Assembly (NCBI RefSeq): GCF_024539675.1
Contig: NZ_JAHHIT010000041.1
Coordinates: forward strand, 45,399-109,398
Source of the DNA: Streptomyces hilarionis
Lineage (GTDB): Bacteria; Actinomycetota; Actinomycetes; Streptomycetales; Streptomycetaceae
Length of the DNA: 64,000 nucleotides
Reading direction: 5' to 3'
A program made the translations under genes and the position numbers. The first letter of the stretch is position 1; each line of letters opens with the position of its first letter. This document shows positions 25,789 to 33,783 of this stretch, one piece after another. Under the pieces are notes generated by a model. It searched no databases. It was not told the DNA's origin and worked only from the letters and a program-made list of their open reading frames with translations.

Positions 25789-25803
25789 GACAGGAAACCT
25801 GTC
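25789..25803. promoter_or_regulatory. MarR operator 1
   Basis: GACAGGAAACCTGTC is a perfect palindrome around a central base. It overlaps the TTGACA -35 hexamer (25787-25792) that faces the aldehyde dehydrogenase gene and the promoter spacer of marR on the other strand. Binding here would repress both directions. Confidence 0.7.
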
Positions 25804-25822
25804 CGTAAAGAGACTGCGGACC

Positions 25823-25837
25823 AACAGGAATCCTGTT
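25823..25837. promoter_or_regulatory. MarR operator 2
   Basis: AACAGGAATCCTGTT is a perfect palindrome and shares the core ACAGGAAnCCTGT with operator 1. The centres are 34 bases apart, about three helical turns, so two dimers could bind one DNA face. It lies between the probable -10 region and the start codon of the aldehyde dehydrogenase gene. Confidence 0.7.
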
Positions 25838-25872
25838 ATTTGAAGTCTTGGCGACGATGCTGAGGAGTGGCC

Positions 25873-27327
25873 ATGCCCGCCTACGAGATCGACCCCGGCC
25901 GACTGTTCGTCGGGGGCCGGTGGCGTGACGCCGCCGACGGGGCGCGGACCGATGTGGTCGACCCCTCCCGGGGCACGGTCCTCACCACCGTCGCCCAGGC
26001 GGGCGCGGCGGACGTGGACGCCGCCGTGCGGGCCGCACGGGAGGCCTTCGACACCGGGCGGTGGTCCGGCCTCAGCGGCCGCGAGCGCGGTCGCGTGCTG
26101 CTGCGCGTGGCCCGGCTCATCCGCGAGGAGGCCGACGACATCGCCCGGCTGGAGAGCCTCGACGTCGGCAAGCCCATCACGCTCGCGCACGCCGTCGACG
26201 TCACCAACGCGGCCAACGACTACGAGTACTTCGCCTCGCTCGCCTTCGCCCTGGACGGCGCCCACCGTGACACCCCCATGAACGCCCTCGCCTACACCCG
26301 GCGCGACCCGGTCGGCGTGGTCGCAGCGATCACCCCGTTCAACTTCCCGCTGATCCTGGCCGGTTCCAAGATCGCCCCGGCGCTCGCCGCCGGCAACACG
26401 GTCGTCCACAAGCCCGCGGACGAGACCCCGCTCAGCGCCCTGTACATGGCCGGGCTGTTCCAGCGGGCCGGCGTCCCCGACGGCGTGGTCAACGTCGTCA
26501 CCGGCCTGGGCCCGGTCGCCGGCGAGGCCCTGCTGCGCCACCCCGGCGTCGACAAGATCGCCTTCACCGGCTCCACCGCCGTCGGCCGGCACGCCGCGAG
26601 CGTCGCGGGCGAGACCCTCAAGCCCGTCACCATGGAACTCGGCGGCAACGCGGCCCATCTCGTCTTCGAGGACGCCGACCTGGAAAGGGCCGTCGGCGCG
26701 GTCATCAAGGGGTTCGTCTTCAACAGCGGACAGTTCTGCATGGGCGGCCCGCGCCTGCTCGTGGCCCGCCCGGTCCACCGCACCCTGCTGGGCATCCTCG
26801 CCGAGGCCGTGCCCGGCGTCCCGGTCGGCGACCCCCGGCTGCCGGAGACCGTCGTCGGCCCGATGGCGGGGGAGCGGCACCTGCGCAAGGTCGAGGAGTA
26901 CGTCGACCTCGCCCGCAAGGAGGGCGCCCGCATCGTCTGCGGCGGCGAGCGCCTCGACCTCGACGGCGGCTACTACTACAAGCCGACCGTCATCGCCGAC
27001 CTCGCCCCCGACTCCCGGGTGGTCCAGGAGGAGATCTTCGGCCCCGTCCTCACCGTCCAGCCCTTCGACGACGAGGACGAGGCGGTCGCGCTCGCCAACT
27101 CCACCCCGTACGGCCTGGCTTCGGGCGTCCAGACCGGCAACCTGGCCCGCGCCCACCGCGTCGCCGACCGCCTCCAGGCCGGCATCGTCTGGGTCAACGA
27201 CTGGGCGATGCTCGACCCCGCCGTCCCGTTCGGCGGCGTCAAGGCCTCCGGCTTCGGCCGCGAGTACGGCCCCGAGGCCCTCGCCGCCTACACCAGGGTC
27301 AAGTCCGTCGTCGTCTCGCTCGACTGA
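25873..27327 (+). CDS. Aldehyde dehydrogenase family protein
   Basis: A 484-residue NAD(P)-dependent aldehyde dehydrogenase. The cofactor region contains ITPFNFPLILAGSKIAPALA, the Gly-rich FTGSTAVGRH follows, the general base Glu is in MELGGNAAH, and the catalytic Cys is in FNSGQFCMGGPRLL. The class resembles benzaldehyde/betaine-type dehydrogenases, which oxidise an aldehyde to the acid. The ATG at 25873 sits after GAGGAG; the GTG two codons earlier overlaps that site. It forms an operon with the alcohol dehydrogenase 46 bases downstream, so the pair would oxidise an alcohol to an acid under MarR control. Confidence 0.9.
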   Translation: MPAYEIDPGRLFVGGRWRDAADGARTDVVDPSRGTVLTTVAQAGAADVDAAVRAAREAFDTGRWSGLSGRERGRVLLRVARLIREEADDIARLESLDVGKPITLAHAVDVTNAANDYEYFASLAFALDGAHRDTPMNALAYTRRDPVGVVAAITPFNFPLILAGSKIAPALAAGNTVVHKPADETPLSALYMAGLFQRAGVPDGVVNVVTGLGPVAGEALLRHPGVDKIAFTGSTAVGRHAASVAGETLKPVTMELGGNAAHLVFEDADLERAVGAVIKGFVFNSGQFCMGGPRLLVARPVHRTLLGILAEAVPGVPVGDPRLPETVVGPMAGERHLRKVEEYVDLARKEGARIVCGGERLDLDGGYYYKPTVIADLAPDSRVVQEEIFGPVLTVQPFDDEDEAVALANSTPYGLASGVQTGNLARAHRVADRLQAGIVWVNDWAMLDPAVPFGGVKASGFGREYGPEALAAYTRVKSVVVSLD

Positions 27328-27373
27328 CCGCGCCCCCTTCCGAACACCTCTGCCCGACAAGGGAGTCGCAGCG

Positions 27374-28480
27374 ATGCCCCTCACCACCCGCGCCGCCGTC
27401 GTCGAGTCCGCCGGAGCGCCCTTCACCCTGTCCGAGGTCGTGCTCGACGACCCCGCGCCGCACGAGGCGGTCGTCCGGCTGGTCGCGGCCGGCCTGTGCC
27501 ACACCGACCTCGGCGTGGCGGGCGGCGGTCTGCCCTTCCCGCTGCCCGGAGTCCTCGGCCACGAGGGCGCGGGGGTCGTGGAGGCCGTGGGCTCCGCGGT
27601 CACCGGCGTCGCCCCCGGCGACCACGTCGTGCTGTCCTTCACCTCCTGCGGCCACTGCCGCGACTGCCGTGGCGGCCACCCCGCCTACTGCGCCGCCTGG
27701 CTGCCGCTGAACCTCCTCGGCGGCCGTCGCGCCGACGGCACCGGCACCGTCAGCCGGGACGGCGCCCTTCTAGGCGGCCACTTCTTCGGCCAGTCCTCCT
27801 TCGCCGAGCGGGCGCTGGTCGACGAGCGCAGCCTCGTCAGGGTCGACCCCGACGTCCCGCTGGCGTCGATCGCCCCGCTCGGCTGCGGGGTCCAGACCGG
27901 GGTCGGCGCCGTCTGGAACGTGCTGAAGCCGACGGCCGGCGCCACGGTCGTCGTCCTCGGCGCGGGAGCCGTCGGCCTGTCGGCGGTCATGGCCGCCGCG
28001 CTGTCGCCGGCGACCACGATCGTCGCCGTCGACCGGGTCGCCGAACGCCTGCGACTGGCGAAGGAGCTGGGCGCGACCCACACCGTCGACGCCGGCCGCG
28101 CCACGCTCGGCGAGGCCGTCACCGAGATCACCGGCGGCCGGGGCGCCGACGGCGTCGTGGAGACCACGGGCGACACGGGGGTGCTGCGCCAGGGCGTCGA
28201 CGCGCTCGCCGCCCGCGGCACCCTCGTCGTCGTCGGCGCCCCGCCCTTCGGCAGCGAGGTCGCCCTGGACGTCAACGGGCTGCTGGGCGGCAAGCGCGTG
28301 GTGGGCCTCACCCTCGGCGACAGTGAGACGCAGACCTTCATCCCCGCCCTGGTCGAGATGGTCAAGGACGGGCGTCTCCCGCTGGACCGCCTGATCGGCC
28401 GCTATCCGTTCGCGGACATCGACCAGGCGGTGCGGGACATGACCACGGGCAGGACCGTCAAGCCCGTGCTCGTCTTCTGA
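27374..28480 (+). CDS. Zinc-dependent alcohol dehydrogenase (aryl/benzyl type)
   Basis: A 368-residue medium-chain dehydrogenase. Catalytic zinc ligands lie in LCHTDLG (Cys, with the following His), GHEGAG and GCGVQTGVG. The structural zinc lobe has CGHCRDCRGGHPAYC. The NAD-binding motif is VVVLGAGAVGLSAVMAA, followed by Asp in VAVDR, which favours NAD. Layout and motifs resemble benzyl alcohol dehydrogenase (XylB/AreB) and AdhC. It lies 46 bases after the aldehyde dehydrogenase and shares its promoter and MarR control. AAGGGAG precedes the ATG. Confidence 0.9.
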   Translation: MPLTTRAAVVESAGAPFTLSEVVLDDPAPHEAVVRLVAAGLCHTDLGVAGGGLPFPLPGVLGHEGAGVVEAVGSAVTGVAPGDHVVLSFTSCGHCRDCRGGHPAYCAAWLPLNLLGGRRADGTGTVSRDGALLGGHFFGQSSFAERALVDERSLVRVDPDVPLASIAPLGCGVQTGVGAVWNVLKPTAGATVVVLGAGAVGLSAVMAAALSPATTIVAVDRVAERLRLAKELGATHTVDAGRATLGEAVTEITGGRGADGVVETTGDTGVLRQGVDALAARGTLVVVGAPPFGSEVALDVNGLLGGKRVVGLTLGDSETQTFIPALVEMVKDGRLPLDRLIGRYPFADIDQAVRDMTTGRTVKPVLVF

Positions 28481-28487
28481 CGGCCGG

Positions 28488-29456
28488 TCAGTCGACCGTC
28501 AGCACCAGCTTCCCCGTGGTCCGGCCGGTGTCGCCGAGCCGGTGCGCCTCGGCGGCCTCGGCCAGCGGGAAGGTCCCCGCGATCGTGGCCCGCAGCCGGC
28601 CCTCCTCGACCAGCTCGGCGATCGCGCGCATCCCCGCCCGGTCGGCGTCCACGAGCATCCGCACCGCCCGCACCCCGAGCCGCTCGGCCTCCTCGGGGAA
28701 CTCGTCCGACCCCACCGGCAGGATCGACACCACGATCCCGCCCGGCCGCAGCACGCCCAGCGACTTCACCGAGGTGTCCCCGCCCAGGGTGTCCAGGACG
28801 ACGTCGACGTCCTTGACGGCCTCGGCGAAGTCGGTCTCCCGGTAGTCGATCGCCTCGTCGACGCCCAGCTCGCGCAGGAAGTCGTGCTTGCCCGCGCTGG
28901 CCGTCCCGATCACGTACGCGCCGCGCGCCTTCGCGATCTGGACGGCCACATGGCCGACGCCGCCCGCCGCCGCGTGGATCAGCACCCGCTGTCCGGGGGC
29001 CAGTTCGGCGGTCTCCACGAGGGCCTGCCAGGCGGTCAGCGAGACCAGCGGCAGCGCGCCGGCCTGGACGTGGTCGACGCCCGCGGGCTTGTGCCACAGG
29101 GCGCGCACCGGCGCGATGACGTACTCGGCGTGCGAGCCGTGGCCGAAGGGGTAGGGCAGCATGCCGAAGACCTCGTCGCCGGGCGCGAAGGCGGCGACGC
29201 CGATGCCGACCGCCTCCACGACGCCCGAGACGTCCCAGCCCAGGACGAAGGGCGGCTCGCCCAGGAACCCGCCGGTGGCGCGGTGCTTCCAGTCGGTCGG
29301 GTTGACGCCGGCGGCGCGCACCCGGACCAGGACCTCGTTGGGGCGGGGCGCGGGTCGCTCCACCTCTGTCTGCTTCAGTGCCTCGGGACCGCCGAGGACG
29401 TCCTGACCGATGACGCGCATGGTCGTGCCGGTGCGCGGGGTGTTCTCAGTGCTCAT
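28488..29456 (-). CDS. NADP-dependent quinone oxidoreductase-like protein
   Basis: A protein of about 322 residues, a medium-chain dehydrogenase without zinc ligands and hence of the quinone oxidoreductase (QOR) type. It has the GWDVSGVVEAVG segment, the cofactor motif VLIHAAAGGVGHVAVQIAKA, and DVVLDTLGG. Relatives reduce quinones or enones with NADPH. It converges with the alcohol dehydrogenase gene (7-base gap) and diverges from a GlxA-type regulator, which is its likely controller. The start at ATG 29456 has only a weak ribosome binding site; ATG 29420 is a possible alternative. Confidence 0.85.
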   Translation of the reverse strand: MSTENTPRTGTTMRVIGQDVLGGPEALKQTEVERPAPRPNEVLVRVRAAGVNPTDWKHRATGGFLGEPPFVLGWDVSGVVEAVGIGVAAFAPGDEVFGMLPYPFGHGSHAEYVIAPVRALWHKPAGVDHVQAGALPLVSLTAWQALVETAELAPGQRVLIHAAAGGVGHVAVQIAKARGAYVIGTASAGKHDFLRELGVDEAIDYRETDFAEAVKDVDVVLDTLGGDTSVKSLGVLRPGGIVVSILPVGSDEFPEEAERLGVRAVRMLVDADRAGMRAIAELVEEGRLRATIAGTFPLAEAAEAHRLGDTGRTTGKLVLTVD

Positions 29457-29492
29457 GAAGAACAGCCTGCCCGGCCCGGCGCCGCCGGGAAA

Positions 29493-29506
29493 TGGCATGA
29501 TTGCCA
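29493..29506. promoter_or_regulatory. TGGCA-4-TGCCA dyad between divergent genes
   Basis: TGGCA and TGCCA, separated by TGAT, form a perfect 5+5 dyad in the 70-base gap between the QOR-like gene and the GlxA regulator. It lies just upstream of the regulator -10 box. It is a likely binding site for the regulator encoded at 29527. Confidence 0.45.
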
Positions 29507-29514
29507 ACATCCGA

Positions 29515-29520
29515 TAAGAT
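29515..29520 (+). promoter_or_regulatory. -10 box of the GlxA-type regulator gene
   Basis: TAAGAT, a near-consensus -10, ends 6 bases before the ATG at 29527. There is no ribosome binding site, so the message should be leaderless. Confidence 0.5.
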
Positions 29521-29526
29521 CGTGCC

Positions 29527-30480
29527 ATGCCCTCCGGAGACCAGCACCGCGTCGTCGTCCTCGCCCTCGACGGCGTCTACCCGTTCGAGCTCGGCATCCC
29601 GGCCCGCATCTTCGGTGCGGCCGACGGCCATTACGAGGTACTGACCTGCACCGTCGACGGCGGCCCGGTGCACACGAACGCCGACTTCACGGTCGGCGTC
29701 GAGCACGGGCGTGAGGTGCTGGCGACGGCCGACACGGTCGTGCTCGCGCCGGTGGCGCCCGACCGGGTGACGCGGGACCTGCCGGACGCGGTCGCCGAGG
29801 CCCTCGCCCTGATCCGCCCCGAGGCGCGCATCGTCTCCATCTGCACCGCCGCGTTCGTCCTGGCCGCGGCCGGACTGCTCGACGGCCGCCGGGCCACCAC
29901 CCACTGGCATGTGACGGACCTGTTCCGCCGGATGCACCCCCAGGTCGAGCTCGATCCCGACGTGCTCTTCGTCGACGACGGCCGGGTGCTGACCTCGGCC
30001 GGAGCCGCTTCGGGCGTCGACGTCTGCCTGCACATCGTCCGCAAGGACCACGGCAGCGAACTCGCCAACCGGGTGGCGCGCAGCTGTGTGGTGCCGCCGT
30101 TCCGGGACGGCGGTCAGGCGCAGTACATCGAGCAGCCCGTGCCCGAGGCCGGAGCGGCCGGCACGGCGGCCACCCGTTCCTGGGCCCTGGAGCGGCTCGA
30201 CGAGCCGCTCGCCCTCGCCGATCTCGCCGCCCACGCCCGGATGAGCCTGCGCACCTTCGCCCGCCGCTTCCGCGACGAGGTCGGCATGAGCCCGGGGCGC
30301 TGGCTGATCCAGCAGCGCGTCGCGCACGCTCGTCACCTGCTGGAGGCCAGCGACCTGTCCGTGGACCAGATCGCCGCCCGCGTCGGCTTCGCCACCGGCG
30401 CCTCCCTGCGCCAGCACCTGCACACCGCGATCGGCGTCTCCCCGCAGGCCTACCGCAGAACCTTCCAGACGGCGCGCTGA
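29527..30480 (+). CDS. GlxA-family regulator (DJ-1/PfpI + AraC HTH)
   Basis: A 317-residue protein. Residues about 8-180 are a DJ-1/PfpI-like domain with the nucleophile-elbow Cys in RIVSICTAAFVLAAAGLL. Residues about 215-315 are an AraC-type double helix-turn-helix (LADLAAHARMSLRTFARRF, then SVDQIAARVGFATGASLRQH). Such regulators activate or repress adjacent redox or catabolic genes, and the divergent QOR-like gene is the obvious target. The DJ-1 domain probably senses a ligand rather than catalysing a reaction, but this is not shown by sequence. Confidence 0.9.
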   Translation: MPSGDQHRVVVLALDGVYPFELGIPARIFGAADGHYEVLTCTVDGGPVHTNADFTVGVEHGREVLATADTVVLAPVAPDRVTRDLPDAVAEALALIRPEARIVSICTAAFVLAAAGLLDGRRATTHWHVTDLFRRMHPQVELDPDVLFVDDGRVLTSAGAASGVDVCLHIVRKDHGSELANRVARSCVVPPFRDGGQAQYIEQPVPEAGAAGTAATRSWALERLDEPLALADLAAHARMSLRTFARRFRDEVGMSPGRWLIQQRVAHARHLLEASDLSVDQIAARVGFATGASLRQHLHTAIGVSPQAYRRTFQTAR

Positions 30481-30619
30481 CCGGACGGATGTCCTCCGCG
30501 GGGATCCCCGTCCGCCACGGCGGCCGACGGCGACGGCGTCCCGGGCGGGAGGCGGCGGTCACGGCCCGCGGGCGCTCCGGTGGGAGCCGGGGAAACGGCG
30601 CCCGGCGGGTGAGCGCCGT

Positions 30620-31183
30620 TCAGCGGCTCGCGTGCAGGGCGACCAGCAACTGCCAGACCTGGTCCGCGATCTCGGCCGGCGTGCCGTCGAGGTCGCCGTG
30701 CAGCCAGTCGGCGAGCACGCCGGCGAAGGTCGCGGCGACGGCCGAGGCGACCAGCGGCGCGTCCGCCGCGCCGGCCCGCTCCCGCTCTCGCAGGCTGTAG
30801 GCCCGCAGGTCCCGGTGGAGCACCCGGCCGAGCGGGCCGCCGCCGCCCGGCGCCAGCAGGGTGCGGTACAGGGCGGCGTGCGGGGCCAGCGAGCCGAAGA
30901 ACCCCGCCAGCGCGGCGGGAGCGCGGACCGGGTCCGGCCGCCCCTGCCAGGCGTGCAGCGCTTCGACGGCCTCGCGCACGACGTCCGCGCAGGCGTCGAC
31001 GGCGAGCGCCTCGAGGTCGGGGTAGTGGACGTAGAACGTGGCCCGTCCGACCCCCGCCCGGCGCGCCAGCGCGGCCACCCCGACCTCCTCCAGCGGCCGT
31101 TCGGCGCACTCCTGGAGCAGTGCGGTGCGCAGCTTCGCGCGGGTGCGGGCCGCTCGGGGGTCCTCGGCCTCCCCGCGGGTCAC
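30620..31183 (-). CDS. TetR-family transcriptional regulator
   Basis: A 187-residue TetR protein. The N-terminal helix-turn-helix is VGVAALARRAGVGRATFYVHY at about residues 28-48, followed by PDLEALAVDAC. The C-terminal helices form the ligand-binding domain. The GTG start at 31183 overlaps the stop of the upstream DUF1304 gene by 4 bases (GTGA), so the two are translationally coupled. A perfect long palindrome lies upstream of that operon, so autoregulation is likely, with the DUF1304 protein induced when an unknown ligand is present. Confidence 0.9.
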   Translation of the reverse strand: MTRGEAEDPRAARTRAKLRTALLQECAERPLEEVGVAALARRAGVGRATFYVHYPDLEALAVDACADVVREAVEALHAWQGRPDPVRAPAALAGFFGSLAPHAALYRTLLAPGGGGPLGRVLHRDLRAYSLRERERAGAADAPLVASAVAATFAGVLADWLHGDLDGTPAEIADQVWQLLVALHASR

Positions 31184-31542
31184 TGCGCGATCAGGACGGC
31201 GGCCAGGGCGATCGCGCCGGGCAGCGCCTGCGCGAACAGGATCCGCCGGTTCGCGGTGGCCGCGCCGTAGACGCCCGCGACGATCACGCACGACAGGAAG
31301 AAGACCTGCGCCCGGAATCCGGTCGGGTCGGCGGCGACGAGGCCCCACACCAGCCCCGCCGCCAGGAAGCCGTTGTACAGCCCCTGGTTGGCGGCCATGG
31401 GGGCGGTCCGCTTCGCCAGTTCGGCGTCGAAACCGTGGAACGACATCCCCTGCGGCTTCTGCCACAGGAACATCTCCATCACCAGGATGTAGAGGTGCAG
31501 CGCGGCCACCATCCCGACCAGCACGTTCGCCAGAATGTTCAT
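31180..31542 (-). CDS. DUF1304 four-helix membrane protein
   Basis: A 120-residue membrane protein with four predicted helices (ILANVLVGMVAALHLYILVM, GLYNGFLAAGLVWGLVAA, QVFFLSCVIVAGVYGAAT, ALPGAIALAAVLIAQ) and the family signature FLWQKPQG with NQGLYNGFLA. DUF1304 proteins are small membrane proteins of unknown function, often linked to TetR or MarR regulators. GGGAGA lies before the ATG. It is the first gene of the operon with the TetR gene. Confidence 0.85.
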   Translation of the reverse strand: MNILANVLVGMVAALHLYILVMEMFLWQKPQGMSFHGFDAELAKRTAPMAANQGLYNGFLAAGLVWGLVAADPTGFRAQVFFLSCVIVAGVYGAATANRRILFAQALPGAIALAAVLIAQ

Positions 31543-31560
31543 GATCTCCCTCGACTCCTG

Positions 31561-31605
31561 CTTCCTGGACAGGTGTCCACTATAACGGGACACCTGTCCA
31601 GGAAG
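31561..31605. promoter_or_regulatory. Perfect 18-bp inverted repeat, probable TetR operator
   Basis: CTTCCTGGACAGGTGTCC (31561-31578) and its exact reverse complement GGACACCTGTCCAGGAAG (31588-31605) flank a 9-base spacer, ACTATAACG. Each arm also holds the near-palindrome GGACAGGTGTCC, so two TetR dimers could bind. On the minus strand the spacer carries TATAGT, a -10-like box for the DUF1304/tetR operon starting at 31542; the repressor would sit directly on the promoter. Folded as RNA it would also make a very stable stem. Confidence 0.8.
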
Positions 31606-31743
31606 TCCAGCGCGGGTCACGGCCCGTGGGCGAGCGCACGTGTGCCGGGCCGCGGCCGGTGGCCGGCGCGAACGGGGGTATCCGCAAGGTTCCGGGACGG
31701 GACGCGCCCGCCCCGGCCCGGACCTCGCGGAGGAGACGACGAC

Positions 31744-32136
31744 ATGGCAGTGGTGAAAGCGGGCGTCGTGGTGCTCGACTGTGCCGAGCCCGAGAAGCTC
31801 GCCGAGTTCTACAAGGGGCTGCTCGACGCGGAGGAGACCCACACGAGCGCCAACCTCGTGGAGATCAGGGGCGCCGACGGCGTCCGGCTGGCCTTCCGGC
31901 GCGACGTCAACGCGACCCCGCCGAGCTGGCCCCGCCCCGAGAACTCCCTCCAGGCCCACCTGGACTTCCTGGTCGACGACCTCGACGAGGTGGAACGCCG
32001 GGTCGTGAGTCTCGGAGGCCGCCCGCTGGAGACCAAGGGCGCCCCCGGCCCGCACGAGGAACGGGGCTATGCCGACCCGGCCGGCCACTCCTTCACCCTG
32101 CGCCTCGAACCCTCCACCGCGCCGAAACAGGGCTGA
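31744..32136 (+). CDS. VOC-family protein (glyoxalase-like)
   Basis: A 130-residue protein of the vicinal oxygen chelate superfamily with the paired beta-alpha-beta-beta-beta modules: residues about 5-55 (GVVVLDCAEPEKLAEFYKGL) and about 70-125 (AHLDFLVDDLDEVERRV, then YADPAGHSFTLRLE). The class includes glyoxalases, dioxygenases and antibiotic-binding proteins. This short single-protein type is common in Streptomyces and generally unassigned. GGAGGAGACGACG precedes the ATG. It is divergent from the DUF1304/TetR operon and might share its operator, 139 bases upstream. Confidence 0.85.
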   Translation: MAVVKAGVVVLDCAEPEKLAEFYKGLLDAEETHTSANLVEIRGADGVRLAFRRDVNATPPSWPRPENSLQAHLDFLVDDLDEVERRVVSLGGRPLETKGAPGPHEERGYADPAGHSFTLRLEPSTAPKQG

Positions 32137-32252
32137 CGCCTTCCGGTCCGGGCTGCCGGGCCGGACGGCACCGGCGGCCGACCCGGCGCCGCCCGGCTCG
32201 CAGGGCCGCACGCACCGGGTCGACCGCCGGAAAGGGGGGCGGGCGGACGCCG

Positions 32253-32269
32253 CCGGGACTCAGTCCCGG
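32253..32269. terminator. Tight hairpin at convergent gene ends
   Basis: CCGGGAC (32253-32259) and GTCCCGG (32263-32269) form a perfect 7-bp stem around the 3-base loop TCA. That loop starts the stop codon of the DUF4235 gene read on the minus strand. It lies between the convergent VOC and DUF4235 genes and can work in both directions, though no T-run follows. Confidence 0.45.
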
Positions 32270-32556
32270 CCGCTCTTGTCCTTGGCCGGCCAGACGCCGG
32301 TGGACCGTTCGATCGCCTTGGCGCCCGTGCGGTCGGCGGCGCTGCGCGCCGCGGCGAAGATCGCGCCCTGGACCGCGGCCGCCAGCAGGACCTCGCCCCA
32401 GCCGCGGTCCCGGTCCAGGGCGTCAGGGGCGTCGTCCTCGTGACGGATCGCCTTCCAGGCCTTGCGGAACGCGAGGCCCGCCAGGGCGCCGCTCGCCCAG
32501 CCCAGCGCGAAGCCCACGGGCTGGTAGACGAGGGGCAGTTTCCTCTTCTTGGACAC
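32260..32556 (-). CDS. DUF4235 small membrane protein
   Basis: A 98-residue protein of the actinobacterial DUF4235 family. It has two glycine/alanine-rich membrane segments (LVYQPVGFALGWASGALAG and VLLAAAVQGAIFAAARSA) joined by a charged loop (AIRHEDDAPDALDRDRGWGE). The family function is unknown. The GTG start at 32556 follows GGAGAGACC. It lies 32 bases downstream of the GST gene on the same strand and is probably co-transcribed with it. Confidence 0.85.
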   Translation of the reverse strand: MSKKRKLPLVYQPVGFALGWASGALAGLAFRKAWKAIRHEDDAPDALDRDRGWGEVLLAAAVQGAIFAAARSAADRTGAKAIERSTGVWPAKDKSGRD

Positions 32557-32588
32557 GTCGGTCTCTCCTTGTGTGTGGGGTACGGGAC

Positions 32589-33608
32589 TCAGGGCCGTCC
32601 CCGTTCCGGAACCTGTTCCCCGGCGCGCACCGGCCCGGGAGGAGTCCCGTCGCCGAACGGACGGCCGCCGAGCTCCTCCCGGTGGTGGGGGGAGCGCCAG
32701 CCGGACAGGTCCGGTCCGAGGGGGACGATCCGGGTCGGGTTGATGCCGGTGTGCACCTGGTGGTAGTGCCGCTTGATGTGGTCGAAGTCGACGGTGTCGC
32801 CGAAGCCGGGCGTCTGGAACAGGTCGCGGGCGTAGGCCCACAGAACCTGGTTCTCGGTCAACTTCCAGCGGTTGCATTTGAAGTGACCGTGATAGACGGC
32901 GTCGAAACGCACCAGTGTGGTGAACAGCCGGATGTCCGCCTCGGTGATCGTGTCGCCGACCAGGTACCGCTGCCCGGTCAGCCGGGACGCCAGCAGTTCC
33001 AGGCGCCGGAAGACGCCGGTGCACGCCTCCTCGTACTCCTTCTGCCCGGTCGCGAAACCCGCCCGGTACACCCCGTTGTTGACGTCCTCGTACACCCCGG
33101 CCATCACCGTGTCGATCTGGTCGCGCAGCTGTTCGGGGTACAGGTCGGGGGCGCCGGGGCGGTGCAGGGCCGACCACTCGGTGGCCAGGTCGAGGGTGAG
33201 CTGCTGATAGTCGTTGGTGACCAGCCTGCCGCTGGGCACGTCCACCAGGGCCGGCACGCTGACCCCGCCCGGCGGGTCGCTCTCGCGTCGCTCGTAGGCC
33301 TCGCCGAGGTACCGGATGCCGAGCACCGGGTCGCGGCCGTCCGGGTCGAGGGTGAAGCGCCAGCTGCGGTCGTCCTGGATCGGGTCGGCGATCGCCATCG
33401 ACAGCGCGTCCTCCAGGCCGAGGAGCCGCCGGGAGATCACCGCCCGGCTCGCCCACGGGCAGGCGCGGCTGACGACCAGCCGGTATCTGCCGGCCTCCAC
33501 CGGCCATCCGTCGCGGCCGTCGGCCGTGACGCGGTCCGTGAAGTGGCTCGCCGACCGTTCGAACGGCTGGTGCCCGTACGCGCTGTTGCCGTCGCCCCCG
33601 TCGCCCAT
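32589..33608 (-). CDS. Glutathionyl-hydroquinone reductase-type GST
   Basis: A 339-residue protein of the Xi-class GST/hydroquinone reductase (YqjG/PcpF) family. The catalytic Cys lies in SRACPWASRA (about residues 49-58). The N-terminal thioredoxin fold is followed by a helical domain with DYQQLTLDL, YEDVNNGVYRAGFA and the family C-terminus NPTRIVPLGP. Such enzymes remove glutathione from glutathionyl-hydroquinones. Streptomyces makes mycothiol instead, so the physiological thiol is probably different (inference). The ATG at 33608 is chosen because of GGGAGGAAGC just upstream. Confidence 0.85.
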   Translation of the reverse strand: MGDGGDGNSAYGHQPFERSASHFTDRVTADGRDGWPVEAGRYRLVVSRACPWASRAVISRRLLGLEDALSMAIADPIQDDRSWRFTLDPDGRDPVLGIRYLGEAYERRESDPPGGVSVPALVDVPSGRLVTNDYQQLTLDLATEWSALHRPGAPDLYPEQLRDQIDTVMAGVYEDVNNGVYRAGFATGQKEYEEACTGVFRRLELLASRLTGQRYLVGDTITEADIRLFTTLVRFDAVYHGHFKCNRWKLTENQVLWAYARDLFQTPGFGDTVDFDHIKRHYHQVHTGINPTRIVPLGPDLSGWRSPHHREELGGRPFGDGTPPGPVRAGEQVPERGRP

Positions 33609-33783
33609 GCTTCCTCCCGCCGGTAGTCGTTCCGTACGCGGCGCGCCCGTCCGTGCCGCGTCCCGCACGTCGTGCGTCAGGTACGGGGTGCATCCCGTGC
33701 GGGATGCGTTCCCTGCTCACCGCGTTCCCCGATTTCCGCCGACGGCACGGTGTGAGGCGCACCCGCGCGGGCAGTCGGCGGAT

